Part shown: positions 10,660 to 20,039 of the stretch, piece by piece
Layout of the letters: every line of letters begins with the position of its first letter
Numbering within the stretch: the stretch's first letter is position 1
NCBI GenBank assembly: GCA_021234155.1
Contig: JAJEKV010000004.1
Span: 29,857,305-29,921,304 of the forward strand
Source: Isoetes taiwanensis
Lineage: Eukaryota; Streptophyta; Lycopodiopsida; Isoetales; Isoetaceae
Direction of reading: 5' to 3'
DNA: 64,000 nucleotides
Made by a program: the position numbers and the translations under genes
Notes under the pieces: model-generated
Database searches by the model: none
Told to the model about the DNA's origin: nothing
What the model saw: only the letters and a program-made list of their open reading frames with translations

Positions 10660-10776
10660 GCATCGAGACTTCCCCGTTTTTCTTTCCCCCGCCTCTTTGG
10701 GCAACGCAGCTTAGTTTACATGCTAAGTTCCATTGTCCAAAGAGGTGGGGTTCAAAAGATTGGGGCGTCTCGATGC
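10660..10776. repeat. Hairpin H3, related to H2
   Basis: 117 bases. Arms GCATCGAGACTTCCCC and GGGGCGTCTCGATGC with CTCTTTGGG/CAAAGAG further in. The loop carries its own small palindrome (AGCTTAGT...ACATGCTAAGT). The same arm family as H2 also occurs unpaired at 10017-10036 and 11488-11508. Confidence 0.8.
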
Positions 10777-10805
10777 TTGCACTTTCGGGTCGACTTCTTG
10801 TCATC

Positions 10806-11165
10806 TCTTTCATCGGCTTAGTCTCTTTTGTTTGTCCTGTTTGTTGTATCTAAAGTGCCCCCTAGGATGAGATCGCTTGCTCGTTTTAGGGGGCACTTTA
10901 GATATATACAAACAGGATAATCGAAAAGAAAGTAAGCCTGGAGCGTGACCCTCTTGAATGGCTGTCAACTCACCAGGCTTGATATTGTTCGCTGCAAACA
11001 ATATAGACTTCTCGAAATTCTTGTTACCTCCTCTAGAAAGAGCGAGCTTTGCTCTGGCTCTCTTTTGTAGTCTCTCTGTGTCAATGTAGCTTAGTTACTT
11101 TGCTAGGTTATATTACACAAAGAGGCTCAAAATGGGGGCCGGAGCAAAAATCGTTCATTCTAGAG
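10806..11165. repeat. ~370-base repeat, second copy, with hairpin
   Basis: Second copy of the 10027-10400 repeat, with hairpin 10836-10916 and the same ATGTAGCTTAGTTACTTTGC landmark. In copy B the pair lies at about 41870-42215 and 42640-42985. Confidence 0.85.
10836..10916. repeat. Hairpin H1' (copy of H1)
   Basis: Same hairpin as 10068-10148 in the second copy of the 370-base repeat. Both arms are retained with a slightly changed loop, so pairing is conserved although the loop changed. Confidence 0.85.
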
Positions 11166-11483
11166 GTACAAGTTGCTATGACGTCAGAGGTGAGAGCGCA
11201 CTCTAATTTCAAGCCAAAGTGGTGCCTGGGCGTTGTCCATCCATATAGCGGCTGTTAGGCACCAAATCATGGAACATCCTAACTCCTGCTATTGATGGAG
11301 AACCTTGAGCATCACTATGACTTGAAATTAGAGGGCTGCGTCCCCGTCCCCTTCGTGGTGGTGGATTGTACATCGGCCGGAGGTAACAAGGTTTTTGAGT
11401 ACTCTATTTTATTGTGGCGGCCGGATGATATCAGCCTAGTGGTTGCTTGCGATTCTGTGGGTTCATTTGAGATTAGTGGTTGA
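11166..11483 (+). CDS. Hypothetical coding remnant between hairpins
   Basis: Frames with LEVQVAMTSEVRAHSNFKPK (from about 11160) and, from ATG 11292, MENLEHHYDLKLEGCVPVPF and on to SVGSFEISG. Its last 85 bases (GGTTTTTGAGTACTCTATTT to the stop) also occur at 10405-10490, so part belongs to the repeat system here. No family recognised. Could be a fragment of a captured gene. Confidence 0.3.
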
Positions 11484-11544
11484 TGAGTTCAAGCAACGAG
11501 ACTTCCCAGTCTTTCTTTCACTCAGGTCTTTGGGCGTAACTCCG

Positions 11545-11710
11545 GTACGCCAAATTGGCATTTGAATGCCATCAGAACCTATAATTTGTACCTCCATTCC
11601 TTTGGGTGGCACATGCCATGCAAACCCATTTGGTATTGAGCATGTGCCACCGAGGAGGAATAGGAGTCTGCAATTATAGGTCGATAACATTCAAAGCCCA
11701 ATTTGGCGTC
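11545..11710. repeat. Hairpin H4, ~70-base arms
   Basis: Long imperfect foldback. Left arm GCCAAATTGGCATTTGAATG, ACCTATAATT, GGTGGCACATG. Right arm CATGTGCCACC, AATTATAGGT, CATTCAAAGCCCAATTTGGC. The loop is about 25 bases. The copy B counterpart is 43350-43525. It forms with H1-H3 a cluster of five hairpins within 1.7 kb. Confidence 0.85.
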
Positions 11711-11879
11711 AAGATATTCCCATTTTGGCGTACACATGAAAGAAACATAGAAAGAACCATCATACATGAGCGAAACATTTGTGACAAAAATTATAAGCGC
11801 CTTCTCACATTTGTTGACTCCCCTCAAAGGCTGGCGGCGGGTTGGGAGTTGATATTGTCTGAGCAAAACAACTACTAGT

Positions 11880-12506
11880 GAAGTCATGGACTTAAGTATG
11901 CTCAAAAGGTTGCAGTTTTTCAGATGCTTAGCTTTACAGGGAGGATTGAGTATTATGGAGAGACTCTATGAAAATGGGATTCTTCTAAGTGACAGATGCC
12001 CACTTGGATGCAATACCTCGGAAACCCTCACTCGTTTATTCTTTTGCTCCAAGATCACGGTCTTACGGGAATGGGTGTGTAAAGCTCATTGGTACCAATG
12101 TTCTACAATGGCCGGGAATAATAGCGACCCCTTGATGGAAATATAATCTCTGCATCCCTTGTTAACATAGGGATGTGGGCAATATGGAAGCACAGATGTG
12201 GGATTGCTATAGGTGGAGAACAATTTTCTTTGGACAACATGAAGAATACTTTTAACATGGAGGTGGCACTCATGGCTCTTGCCCATCATCGGAAGTTTGG
12301 GCGTAACTATAACAAAGCTCTAGATAGGATTGGTAGGATCCAAGGATATTATGTATTTTTCAAGTGTCATTGGTTAGCTGAGGATGATCTGAGCTCAGGT
12401 GTGCAAACATTGGCTTTATCTACCCCATTTGTGGGACACATGTATAATACTTTTACTCTATAAATTAATATAACATATTCGTACCCTCAAAAAAAAAAAA
12501 AAAAAT
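11880..12506 (+). mobile_element. 5'-truncated LINE fragment with zf-RVT domain and poly(A) (copy A)
   Basis: The frame from 11886 contains GGLSIMERLYENGILLSDRC, PLGCNTSETLTRLFFCSK and W, matching the zinc-binding region at the C-terminus of plant L1-type ORF2 proteins (zf-RVT: C-x-L-G-C-x-x-x-x-E-T...HLFF-x-C). The next frame (12173-12463) has MWAIWKHRCGIAIGGEQFS, the usual continuation. It ends in a poly(A) tract (about 12488-12505). Only the last 0.6 kb of the LINE is here, as with most truncated insertions. Confidence 0.75.
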
Positions 12507-12579
12507 TATAACCAAAAACTTCTTTTTATTAATAGTGCCAGGGACGGTTACAATAGTATGAAAATCCTCAAGACCAATT

Positions 12580-15262
12580 ACAACGGTGAAGATACTCATC
12601 ACATCACTTTTCTAGGCGGCGCCTTCCTCGTCCCGATTTCATCATTCGCGGTTCCATCCTCTTACGCTTTTGGGGACCTAGGTTCAACCTCAGATGACCC
12701 TTTCCCTTAGTGCAAGCGTCCTCGAGGCGATGTTTCTTCTAGCTTCGTTCTCACGTTTGTCAAGGTAAAGCGAAGGTGAGTCCATTTGGATCACGTAGGC
12801 CGATCAAGTCATCAAGCTGCATTGCTCGGACGGACTGGCCTTTACGTATCGGACTCCTCGGTATCCTCATTTGTCGGTGACTTCGTGCGAGAATATGGCT
12901 TGGCCTATATCATCGCCGTCATCAATGAAGTGGATGCGTTGAATATCTTCATCAACATGGTTTTGCGGCATTTATTGCAAGCGGCTTCGTCCTCACTTTC
13001 TTGAATTTGTCCTCTTCCACTTTGGAATGCATCCATGAAAAGCGTAGCTTATCGATTGCGGATGTACCAGCATTACGATTCAATAGCCGCCCGGTTTGAA
13101 GTTGTATACAAGTTTGTATGCCTTCTTATGTAGCAAGCGATTGCGGGTGACACTGTGTATATACTTATAGGCACTCCAATTCCTCTCACTTGCACTATTG
13201 GAAGATACCAAAGAGAGGATAGTCATTGCAATTGCCTGCAAGGTATCAGTAACTTGCCCGTGGGCTTGCCACCATGCATAGGATTCCATATTTGGTTCCT
13301 TCTTATGACTCTCGGTCGTCGTGAAGCTCTTCATCGCCCACCTTCCACTTTCGAGGTTACGGTATTGAGTTAACTCGGTAATGAAAAGCTTGTAGTCCGA
13401 GCTGTTGGGATAGAACATTTTTGCAACCTTCTTCAACGAGCCCATCACTTCTTTATCTGTATGCTGATCCATATCGTGGTTGTGTGGGTCTAAGGCATGT
13501 GTGGCGCCATGAAGATCATTGTATGACTTCTTGCATCGTTCATTGAAGTCTCTGAGTTTAGCATTGTCAAATGACGCATTGGGGCCATCACGTTCTAGGA
13601 AGGATTGAATGGAGTGCCAACACCTCCAGACCTTTCCAGTGCTTGCCTTCGAAGAATCAAGAGTTTTGATGGCATGACAAGCGGGTTGCATGCACCTCAC
13701 AACATTCTTTACACCTTTCCAAAATGTCTCCGCCCAAGCATGTCTCGAAGAGGCGGCGGCTTGTTGTCGGTGTTTGGCGACATTTTTCCCTTTACGCCTC
13801 CTTTCCCATTCAAAAAACTACGTATGATTGAAGGTTGAGATAATCCAATCCGCGACACTTAAGCACTCTTTCAAGGCGGATGTAATTGGAACCAAACCGG
13901 GTTTGCCGGATTCATGAGTGCTAGGGTCTTCTGACGCAATGACTTGTAGATGGCATAAATTGTCGGCTTCTTTTGATGAATTTTACAAGCCGACGCGTTT
14001 TCCGAATGGGATCTGTGAGAACCAATCCTTGAGTAATAGGTTCAGGCAATGGCATTGGCAGCTAATAGCGTGCAACCCTGGGAATTCAGACTCCAATAAT
14101 TCACCCGCTAGCTTGCAATTAGACACATTATCCATTACAACCTGAAATATTCTCTTCGGTCCAAAACTCTCTATCACGGCCTTTGTTTTCTGAAAAATCC
14201 AATCTCCTGTCACTTGGTCAGTTTTGGTTTCTAAGGTTTTCAAAAATACTTCACCCCCTGGATACACGATCATGAAGTTTATAACATGGTCCTTGTTTAT
14301 ATTGCTCCAACCATCAGTCACTAATGAGGCTGGTCTGGCTTCAGTAACACGACACAACTTCATCTTCATCCTCTCGACCATTTTTTCGTGTATTTCATCA
14401 ACCATTTTATTGTTGGCATGCTTGTATGAAGGCAATCTAAAAGCCGGTTCTGCTTTGGCAACTTCCTGGAAGGCTTCTTTCATTGCTTTGTGCTCCAAAA
14501 CATGTGGAGACAACCCGGCATATAAAAATGCCTCTACAACCTTCAATTCGTCTTCTTGGGTTGCTTTCGATGTTAAGCAATGATCAACCCCTGTTGCTTA
14601 AATACGTCTTTCCACTATTTCAATTGTCTCTATCATTCTCTGCTCTCCGTGCTTATACCTATTGACCCTAGTCCACCCCTCGATTGGTATCTTTGTCCCA
14701 GCGGGGTGGTATAGTTATCTTCGTCTGCTCTGCCTGCCGACCTTTGCTCTTGAGTATTAAGTAACTTCGTCTTTTTCTCATATTATTCTTCGTTTTTGCG
14801 TATCCCATCCGGTCGAGATAATCTTTCAATGGCATCCTTTCTTGAAGTCGGCCGGATGCGGTACAAGTTCGACGACACTGCGGCGTCTCACCGTTCACGT
14901 AAGATGTGAGCTCGAATTCTTGTTCTTGAACCATTTACCGATGAGTATCCACAAAACACACATTCCCACTCATTTCGCCAAACTCTTTCCACGGAATCCC
15001 ATTCGGCCCTCTTTCCGACCGCCCAACTCCGATGCGCGACCGCGTGGATGAGATCACGGTCCAGAGAGCCTGCCCGCGAACGCAGCGTGAATCCTCGCAC
15101 CTCTAGAGGTGGATGCATGACCCGCTTACTTTGCACCTCCAAAGGTAGATCGTGACCGGTAGCCACCATTGCTCGGACTGGGTGACAATGTCTCTTAATC
15201 TGCTCTTGATTACACGAACTAAAGGAAGGCGTATATATGCAAAGGGCAAACTCACAATGCAT
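12580..15262 (-). pseudogene. hAT transposase (BED finger, DUF659, hATC), frameshifted (copy A)
   Basis: Minus-strand pieces in order. 15262-14888 ends with WECVFCGYSSVNGSRTRIRA, a BED zinc finger (C-x2-C, then H). 14934-14668 is a charged linker. 14546-13983 is a DUF659/RNase H-fold part with SLVTDGWSNINKDHVINFM and VVMDNVSNCKLAGELLE and CQCHCLNLLL. 13700-13080 is the C-terminal dimerisation region with LSLVSSNSASERNWSAYKYI. Coding-like basic sequence continues to about 12600. Total size (about 2.2-2.6 kb) fits the family. The transposase would cut and paste this element by binding its ends. At least three frame breaks make it inactive as written. Confidence 0.85.
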
Positions 15263-15589
15263 ATGTTACGTCGGCGTTCCGTGCGAGAATCAAGGGGGTT
15301 GGGACGAGACCCTATATGATATTCTATGGAGGCGGATCACGAACCCAAAATTTTGGAAACCAGGGGCCGGAGTAAACTCACATTCGATTATCAACATCGG
15401 GCTCGTGACGAAAAGCGACACCTCAAAGGCAAACCGTTTCCCAAGGGTATTTTGACTCAACACGATCAACGTTTGAGGTGAATTCTAGGGCTAATCCGTT
15501 TTCTTATATATACTATTACTTGATTGCCACAAAATAGGCCAAGCGATTGGGCGCCAAACATTTTTTTGCTTAGTAAATTGGGAAAAGCG

Positions 15590-15830
15590 GACCGAAATTT
15601 TTCGCGTCTGCGAAAACAAGAGTTTTTAAAATCGAACCGGCATTTGGCGTCTGTGAAACCTTGAAAGCAGCGTCTGCGAAGTTTAAATTATTTCGGCGTC
15701 AGCGAAAACAGCTAAAAGCAGCGTCTGCGAAAAAATGGTTCGCATCTGGCGTACGAAGGACCAAGCGTCTGCGAAAAAAATTCGCATCGCCAAAATAGTA
15801 GTTTTAGCGTCTGCGAAAATCTTCGATCTT
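15590..15830. repeat. hAT right subterminal motif array (copy A)
   Basis: About eight copies of GCGTCTGCGAAA-like words (TCGCGTCTGCGAAAAC near 15601, GGCGTCTGTGAAACC, CAGCGTCTGCGAAG, GCGTCAGCGAAAAC, GCGTCTGCGAAAAAA, GCGTCTGCGAAAATC near 15808) within 240 bases. It lies between the transposase start and the right terminus. Confidence 0.75.
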
Positions 15831-15877
15831 AGGAATTGTTTTTTGCCATATTTTTTGCGTTTTATACGACAAATTTG

Positions 15878-16831
15878 TGCCGTATCATACAATTCATCGT
15901 ATTAGGTATAAAGCGTGCAACATATTGAACCTATCCACGGTTGGTAAGAGTACTTGCGAAGCCATCACCTAGTTGTTGAATGAGCATAGTCATAACCCGT
16001 CGTTTGTGGCGCCTTTTCTAAGTGTATCTCCATCGGCATGCATGTTACAAACATCACCATATAAAGGCGGGATTATGGTGCGTCGAGAGGTTGCCTCCTC
16101 GGTTGGCTCGTTGATGTCGGATTAGTCCCAAAGAATTCCTCGGCGTCTGTTGGCTTGAGGTGCGTGGCAGCGGTTTTTTAAGATGTGCAGTGTCGTTCCT
16201 CCTTCTGGCATTTAGGGATCACAGGTGTCTTAGAACATACATTCCTAGCTTAAATTCAAGCTCTAAGCTAACCTGAACTATCAGATTACTCTAATTATAT
16301 ATCTATCTAGGTCAACATGGGTCCACCACTCACACAGTGCGCGAGAGGCCATTCCAAAAATTTCAGATTGGCCCTGGGCGCACTCTGTGAGGGGTCACCT
16401 CTTTTTTGCTCCAATTTTCAATTTATAAAGAGTTTCTTAGTGTTGTAACATATACAAATCTAGCTCAAATCTAAGGATAAGCTGCCCTATACTATCAGAT
16501 TACTAATTATGCATCTATTTGGATCAACATGGGTCCACCACTCACCACGGTCTTGAGAGGCCATTCAAAAATTCGGATTGGCCACTGGGTGCACTCTGTG
16601 AGTCACATCCTTTGGCCAGAATTTTTCAGGGTTTGCTACTATTCTTCCTAACTTAACATTATCTTACCTTACTGTTCTAAGGATTGAAAAAAAAAATTCC
16701 CAATTTTCGAGGTTCATGCTTAGGATTTCAACTCCAAGACTGAAGATCTAGACTGTTAGTACTACTAGGATTTCAACTCCAAGACTGAAGATCTAGACTG
16801 CCAGTGCTCGATCCTGGTCTGCCAAGATCAT
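15878..16831 (-). other. Retrotransposon leader with internal repeats (copy A)
   Basis: Between the hAT and the primer site, with no gene seen. Two direct repeats of about 200 bases (16231-16420 and 16461-16640) share TCAACATGGGTCCACCACTC and GAGAGGCCATTC. A second pair of 45 bases (16723-16767, 16768-16812) repeats ATTTCAACTCCAAGACTGAA. Such repeats are common in long Gypsy leaders. Confidence 0.65.
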
Positions 16832-16843
16832 GCTCTGATACCA
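16832..16843 (-). promoter_or_regulatory. tRNA-iMet primer binding site (copy A)
   Basis: The plus strand reads GCTCTGATACCA, one base before the LTR. Its complement TGGTATCAGAGC is the standard plant primer binding site matching the 3' end of initiator methionine tRNA. It fixes the element on the minus strand and marks the LTR at 16845 as the 5' LTR. Confidence 0.85.
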
Positions 16844-16844
16844 C

Positions 16845-18371
16845 TGTGACGTCCCCTACTTCCTCTCGATGCTCTCGTATCGTGAAAGGAGTCCATTCCA
16901 CGGCAGCCAAGCTGGCGGGGGCCATCCACCTGACACCAATCCCAAGGACTGAGCCAGCAAGGGAAGAGTGGATGGGTCATTTGCCTCGTCTTCCTTCGGG
17001 TCGACCTAGCTGCGGAAGCACGAATAAACATGAGCACATGACATCAATACATCAATAAAGTCACCCCGAAGGGTGAATACATCATAATCATCACATGAAC
17101 AATACATCAACATAAGTACTAGCAGCGTAAAGGGGTCCTACCGGTTTCTCGACTTCGTGGGGGATCGACTGATGGTTTGGGTCTCTAGAAGTCAATGCAG
17201 ACCGAATTCATGGCAAATGGATTGGGCTGGCATAAGAACATGGCTGTTGGGTAGTCCACTCCATCCGCCCCTCCAGGTGCACACTGCGAGAATAGGTTGA
17301 AAAGTATTGGGACGACGTAACCTTTTGCGGGTGCATAGCCAAGGGGCTACTGGCTGGTTGCATCTCCCGATCCAGGCGAGGCGGAGAAAGTCACCTCCCC
17401 TCGAGGCATGCATGCCCATCACGAGCTAGAGGGCCCTTTGCCAGGTATTGACTTGAACCCCATTGAAGGTGACACATCACCCAGAGGTGTCGAGCTCATG
17501 CCTTGCCCATGCAGCGGTAACAAACCATTAAGCCTAGCCCACTAAGATCCCGGTGGGCTTTACACACGAGAGATAAATTTGTGATGGGACAAGTCCTCCT
17601 TGTCTACCGGTCTAGCCCCTCCACCTACAACCAGGCGGGCTCCTGTGCACGAGCCGCATTAATTGGGAATTAATGAGGCTATTCAGGATCATCTGCTACA
17701 TAGGCTTTCAGGGTCTCTACCCCCCTTCCCAATACATAGGAGAACATAGGTGAAATCGCCATCATCATCAAAAAGCTGAAATGTAGAATAACATCTAATC
17801 TATCTACTTAAACATCCATAGTTAGGTTCTTTTATTAGAGCTTGTGATCTCGGGATCTATAAAGCCTCTAAGGCTGAACTAACATGCTAAACTAGCTCAT
17901 TGCTGGACTAAAAGTTGGCATTGCACAACAGAATGACCATTTACCTGATCCCTGACTCGCTCCAGCTCCTCGGAATGCATCCATGCATGCCGCCGTTCGA
18001 ACTAAAGGCGGCTGCTCACGGAAGATGTTGTGCAAATCGGCACCGATGCTGGCAATGTGAACTAGGGTCTTGGCTTGGCGGAATGGCTCGGGAAATCCCT
18101 AATGTGAAAAGAAGAAAAAGGTTTAGGGTTTCCCCTTTGGTTCCTTATATATGAACTTTTAGGGTTGGGTTAGAAAGGATCCAATGGGTTATTGCCACTT
18201 GGCAAAGGGGGTTTTTAGTTGTATATGTTTATTAAACATGCACAACATCCGAGGTTGACCCCTAGGTGCAACCCTTTATGGCTCTCAAGTACTTGTCATG
18301 ATGACATGTACGTGTGTGATGTGATATAATATCATTACTTTCGGATCGTATATTATCTTTGGAGCGATCCA
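16845..18371 (-). repeat. 5' LTR of minus-strand LTR retrotransposon (copy A)
   Basis: About 1527 bases, starting TGTGACGTCC on the plus strand directly after the primer site and ending near GATCCA. It aligns throughout with 48602-50128 and with 30004-31517. Shared landmarks include CATCATAATCATCACATGAA, GGGAATTAATGAGG and GGATCCAATGGGTTATTGCC. A TATATAAGG-type TATA box lies on the minus strand at 18143-18152, about 220 bases into the LTR, suitable for a U3 promoter. Confidence 0.85.
18143..18152 (-). promoter_or_regulatory. Putative LTR TATA box
   Basis: The minus strand reads ATATATAAGG inside the 5' LTR. The same motif lies at 31302-31311 in the 3' LTR and is shortened in the copy B 5' LTR. 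Position and sequence fit a U3 promoter. The transcription start is not demonstrated. Confidence 0.4.
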
Positions 18372-18379
18372 CTATGGCG

Positions 18380-19224
18380 AGAGATTATTATTCTTTGGGT
18401 AGTATCTTTGACACGGTTATTTGTAATGGGTTGGCACAATGGCGTCTTCCGGCCCTTTGCACTTGTAGGCGGGGAGAACCAAAGGGCGGCTCGGTGTGGT
18501 GGATTATACGCTTTCGTTGAGGAACATGATGCACACTGTTTACCCATTTCTCCATTGGAGCGGACATTGGGCCGGGGAAGTGGACTCAGACCACCAGCCC
18601 CTGACCGTGTATCTCCATTGGCAAGCTCTCCTTGCACTCTTGCCTCAACACCCGGGTGCCCGGTGCGCTGGACTACGGCCGTCACGGGGACCTATGCTCA
18701 TTTTGCTTGAGCATGATACGGCGGGACCTCTTGCAACTCCCACACTTCAGCGGCAATCTGTTCGACTACTCACTTGCCCGGCCGGTGGCGAGATGCTGGA
18801 AGAGGCGGCTCACGGAGAACCTCAAAGGCTGCCACCTTCCCACAGCGGATGGTTGGATGATGAGTGCCGGGGAGCTCAAACCACGAACTCCGCCAAGTCA
18901 GCGATCCCACCTCGCCCACGCAGGCCATCGGTCAATACCGCTTCTTCCTCAAGAACAAAGAAAGCTAGATACCTCGCGAGCATCGACCGAGATGTTTGGT
19001 CTCACGGATCGACACCCAAAGACATTACGGAGAAGGATCTTGGCGGGTGCCTGACCCCGGGGAACATCACCACGGGCAATGGAGTGCGGTACTTGCAACA
19101 TCTTTACGACCTGCTCGGGGGCCGGACACTAGTCCCCCCACAGATAGGCATGGCTTTGGTCATCACAGAGGGGGATGTCATCATGGGGCTACAATGTCTG
19201 GCTAATGGGAAGGCGGCCGATTAG
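18380..19224 (+). pseudogene. LINE ORF2, endonuclease end and linker (copy A)
   Basis: Frames at 18408, 18496-19224 and 18632 overlap, showing at least two frameshifts. SDHQPLTVYLHW is the last apurinic endonuclease motif, and QIGMALVITEGDVIMGLQCL followed by LANGKAAD is the start of the reverse transcriptase fingers region before a TAG at 19222. The N-terminal endonuclease residues are missing. Confidence 0.75.
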
Positions 19225-19229
19225 ATAGC

Positions 19230-20039
19230 ATGCGATCGGAACCACGAAATGGTGGGCCTCCTTTGGTACTGTCCTCACGACATTATTCAATAAAAGCATT
19301 GCAAGAAGGCTTACCTCCGCAGTGGACCACTAGTAGAGTTGTGCCCATATACAAGGCAGGGGACCCTCAATGCCCAACCAACTATCGTACTATCATGGTC
19401 AGCTCTCTCTTTGTAAAACTGTTGGCTGGCATCCTTGAGCAGCGGCTGATAATATGGGCAGAGGAGGCAGATGTGCGAGCTCTCACACAAGCAGGTTTTC
19501 GGCCCATGCATTCCATCATTGATCATATCTTCACTCTATTGATTGAGGATAGCAGGAATCACCGACAAAACCTGTACTATTGTTTTGTGGATTTCGCAAA
19601 AGCTTTTGACACATTGCCCCGGGACAAGATATGGGACAGATTGCGGCAGCTGGGGACCCCCCTTGACTTGCAGAATGTAGTATATAGGCTATACGAGGCA
19701 TGCTCGGGCCGACAGCCGGTAATCAGTAGTATTAGAGTGCGTCAGGGTTGTCCCCTCTCCCCCACACTCTTTGGCCTATACATTGATCAGCTTGAAGATT
19801 GGCTCTCTGAGCATGGAGGGGCAGACGCCCATCTCATGCATCGTACAATCCGGCAACTCATATATGCTGACGATGTCAACCTCTTGACCTACACTCCAGA
19901 GGACATGCAACGTCACCTGGATGCTCTCGACACTTTTTGCCGATGCACTGGCATGCGAGTTAACTTGGCCAAAACTAGGGTGCTGCTAGTTTCATCATCC
20001 CGTCAGCCAAGGCTTCCCTCATTCACTTACCAGGGATAA
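19230..20039 (+). CDS. LINE reverse transcriptase domain, well preserved (copy A)
   Basis: 269 codons containing all core blocks: VVPIYKAGDPQCPTNYRTI, ALTQAGFRPMHSIIDHI, FVDFAKAFDTLPRDKIWDRL (first catalytic Asp), VRQGCPLSPTLFGLYIDQL and LIYADDVNLLTYTPED (YADD catalytic pair), then GMRVNLAKT. It copies LINE RNA at nicked target DNA. It is in a different frame from the preceding linker, and coding continues downstream in other frames (20238-20450, 20622-20855), so ORF2 as a whole is broken. The ATG at 19230 is only the first Met of the segment. Best preserved enzyme in the window. Confidence 0.92.
   Translation: MRSEPRNGGPPLVLSSRHYSIKALQEGLPPQWTTSRVVPIYKAGDPQCPTNYRTIMVSSLFVKLLAGILEQRLIIWAEEADVRALTQAGFRPMHSIIDHIFTLLIEDSRNHRQNLYYCFVDFAKAFDTLPRDKIWDRLRQLGTPLDLQNVVYRLYEACSGRQPVISSIRVRQGCPLSPTLFGLYIDQLEDWLSEHGGADAHLMHRTIRQLIYADDVNLLTYTPEDMQRHLDALDTFCRCTGMRVNLAKTRVLLVSSSRQPRLPSFTYQG

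Larger units (their letters stand above)
5033..15870 (-). mobile_element. Cargo-carrying hAT-type DNA transposon (copy A)
   Basis: The left end TGACGTATAAAGTAAAAAAA and the reverse complement of the right end, TCGTATAAAACGCAAAAAAT, match well as short inverted repeats. The flanks CAAATTCC (5025-5032) and CAAATTTG (15870-15877) agree in 6 of 8 bases, as expected for a worn hAT 8-base target duplication. Both ends carry arrays of a GCGTCTGCGAAA-like motif, comparable to subterminal transposase-binding repeats known from hAT elements. A hAT transposase with BED finger, DUF659 and dimerisation domain lies on the minus strand at the right end. The remaining interior holds a kinase gene, a RING gene, hairpins and a LINE fragment. 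Exact ends are inferred. Confidence 0.65.
1..18371 (-). mobile_element. LTR retrotransposon, copy A (3' end outside window)
   Basis: Same organisation as the element at 30004-50128 but the polypurine tract and 3' LTR would lie left of position 1. Visible parts are the integrase/chromodomain end (539-1010), the gag-position region (3590-5027), the nested hAT (5033-15870), the leader (15878-16831), the primer site (16832-16843) and the 5' LTR (16845-18371). The identical nesting shows that the hAT inserted before the 32 kb duplication. Confidence 0.7.

Noticed and set aside
11292-11483. Assignment of the hypothetical ORF to a ribosome-inactivating or lectin-like protein
   Set aside because: A vague resemblance in hydrophobic pattern only. 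No family motif could be identified, so no function is claimed.
12488-12506. Poly(A) tract as evidence of a processed pseudogene of a host mRNA
   Set aside because: The sequence before it encodes the zf-RVT end of a LINE, so it is a LINE tail.
5033-15870. MULE or CACTA classification of the cargo element
   Set aside because: The only transposase inside is a BED/DUF659/hATC type, and the ends do not begin CACTA or show long inverted repeats. hAT is the better fit, although the target duplication is imperfect.
18353-18710. Pair of overlapping ORFs at the LTR-LINE junction as genes
   Set aside because: They overlap the LINE endonuclease end in frames inconsistent with the VDYTLS/SDHQPL motifs.
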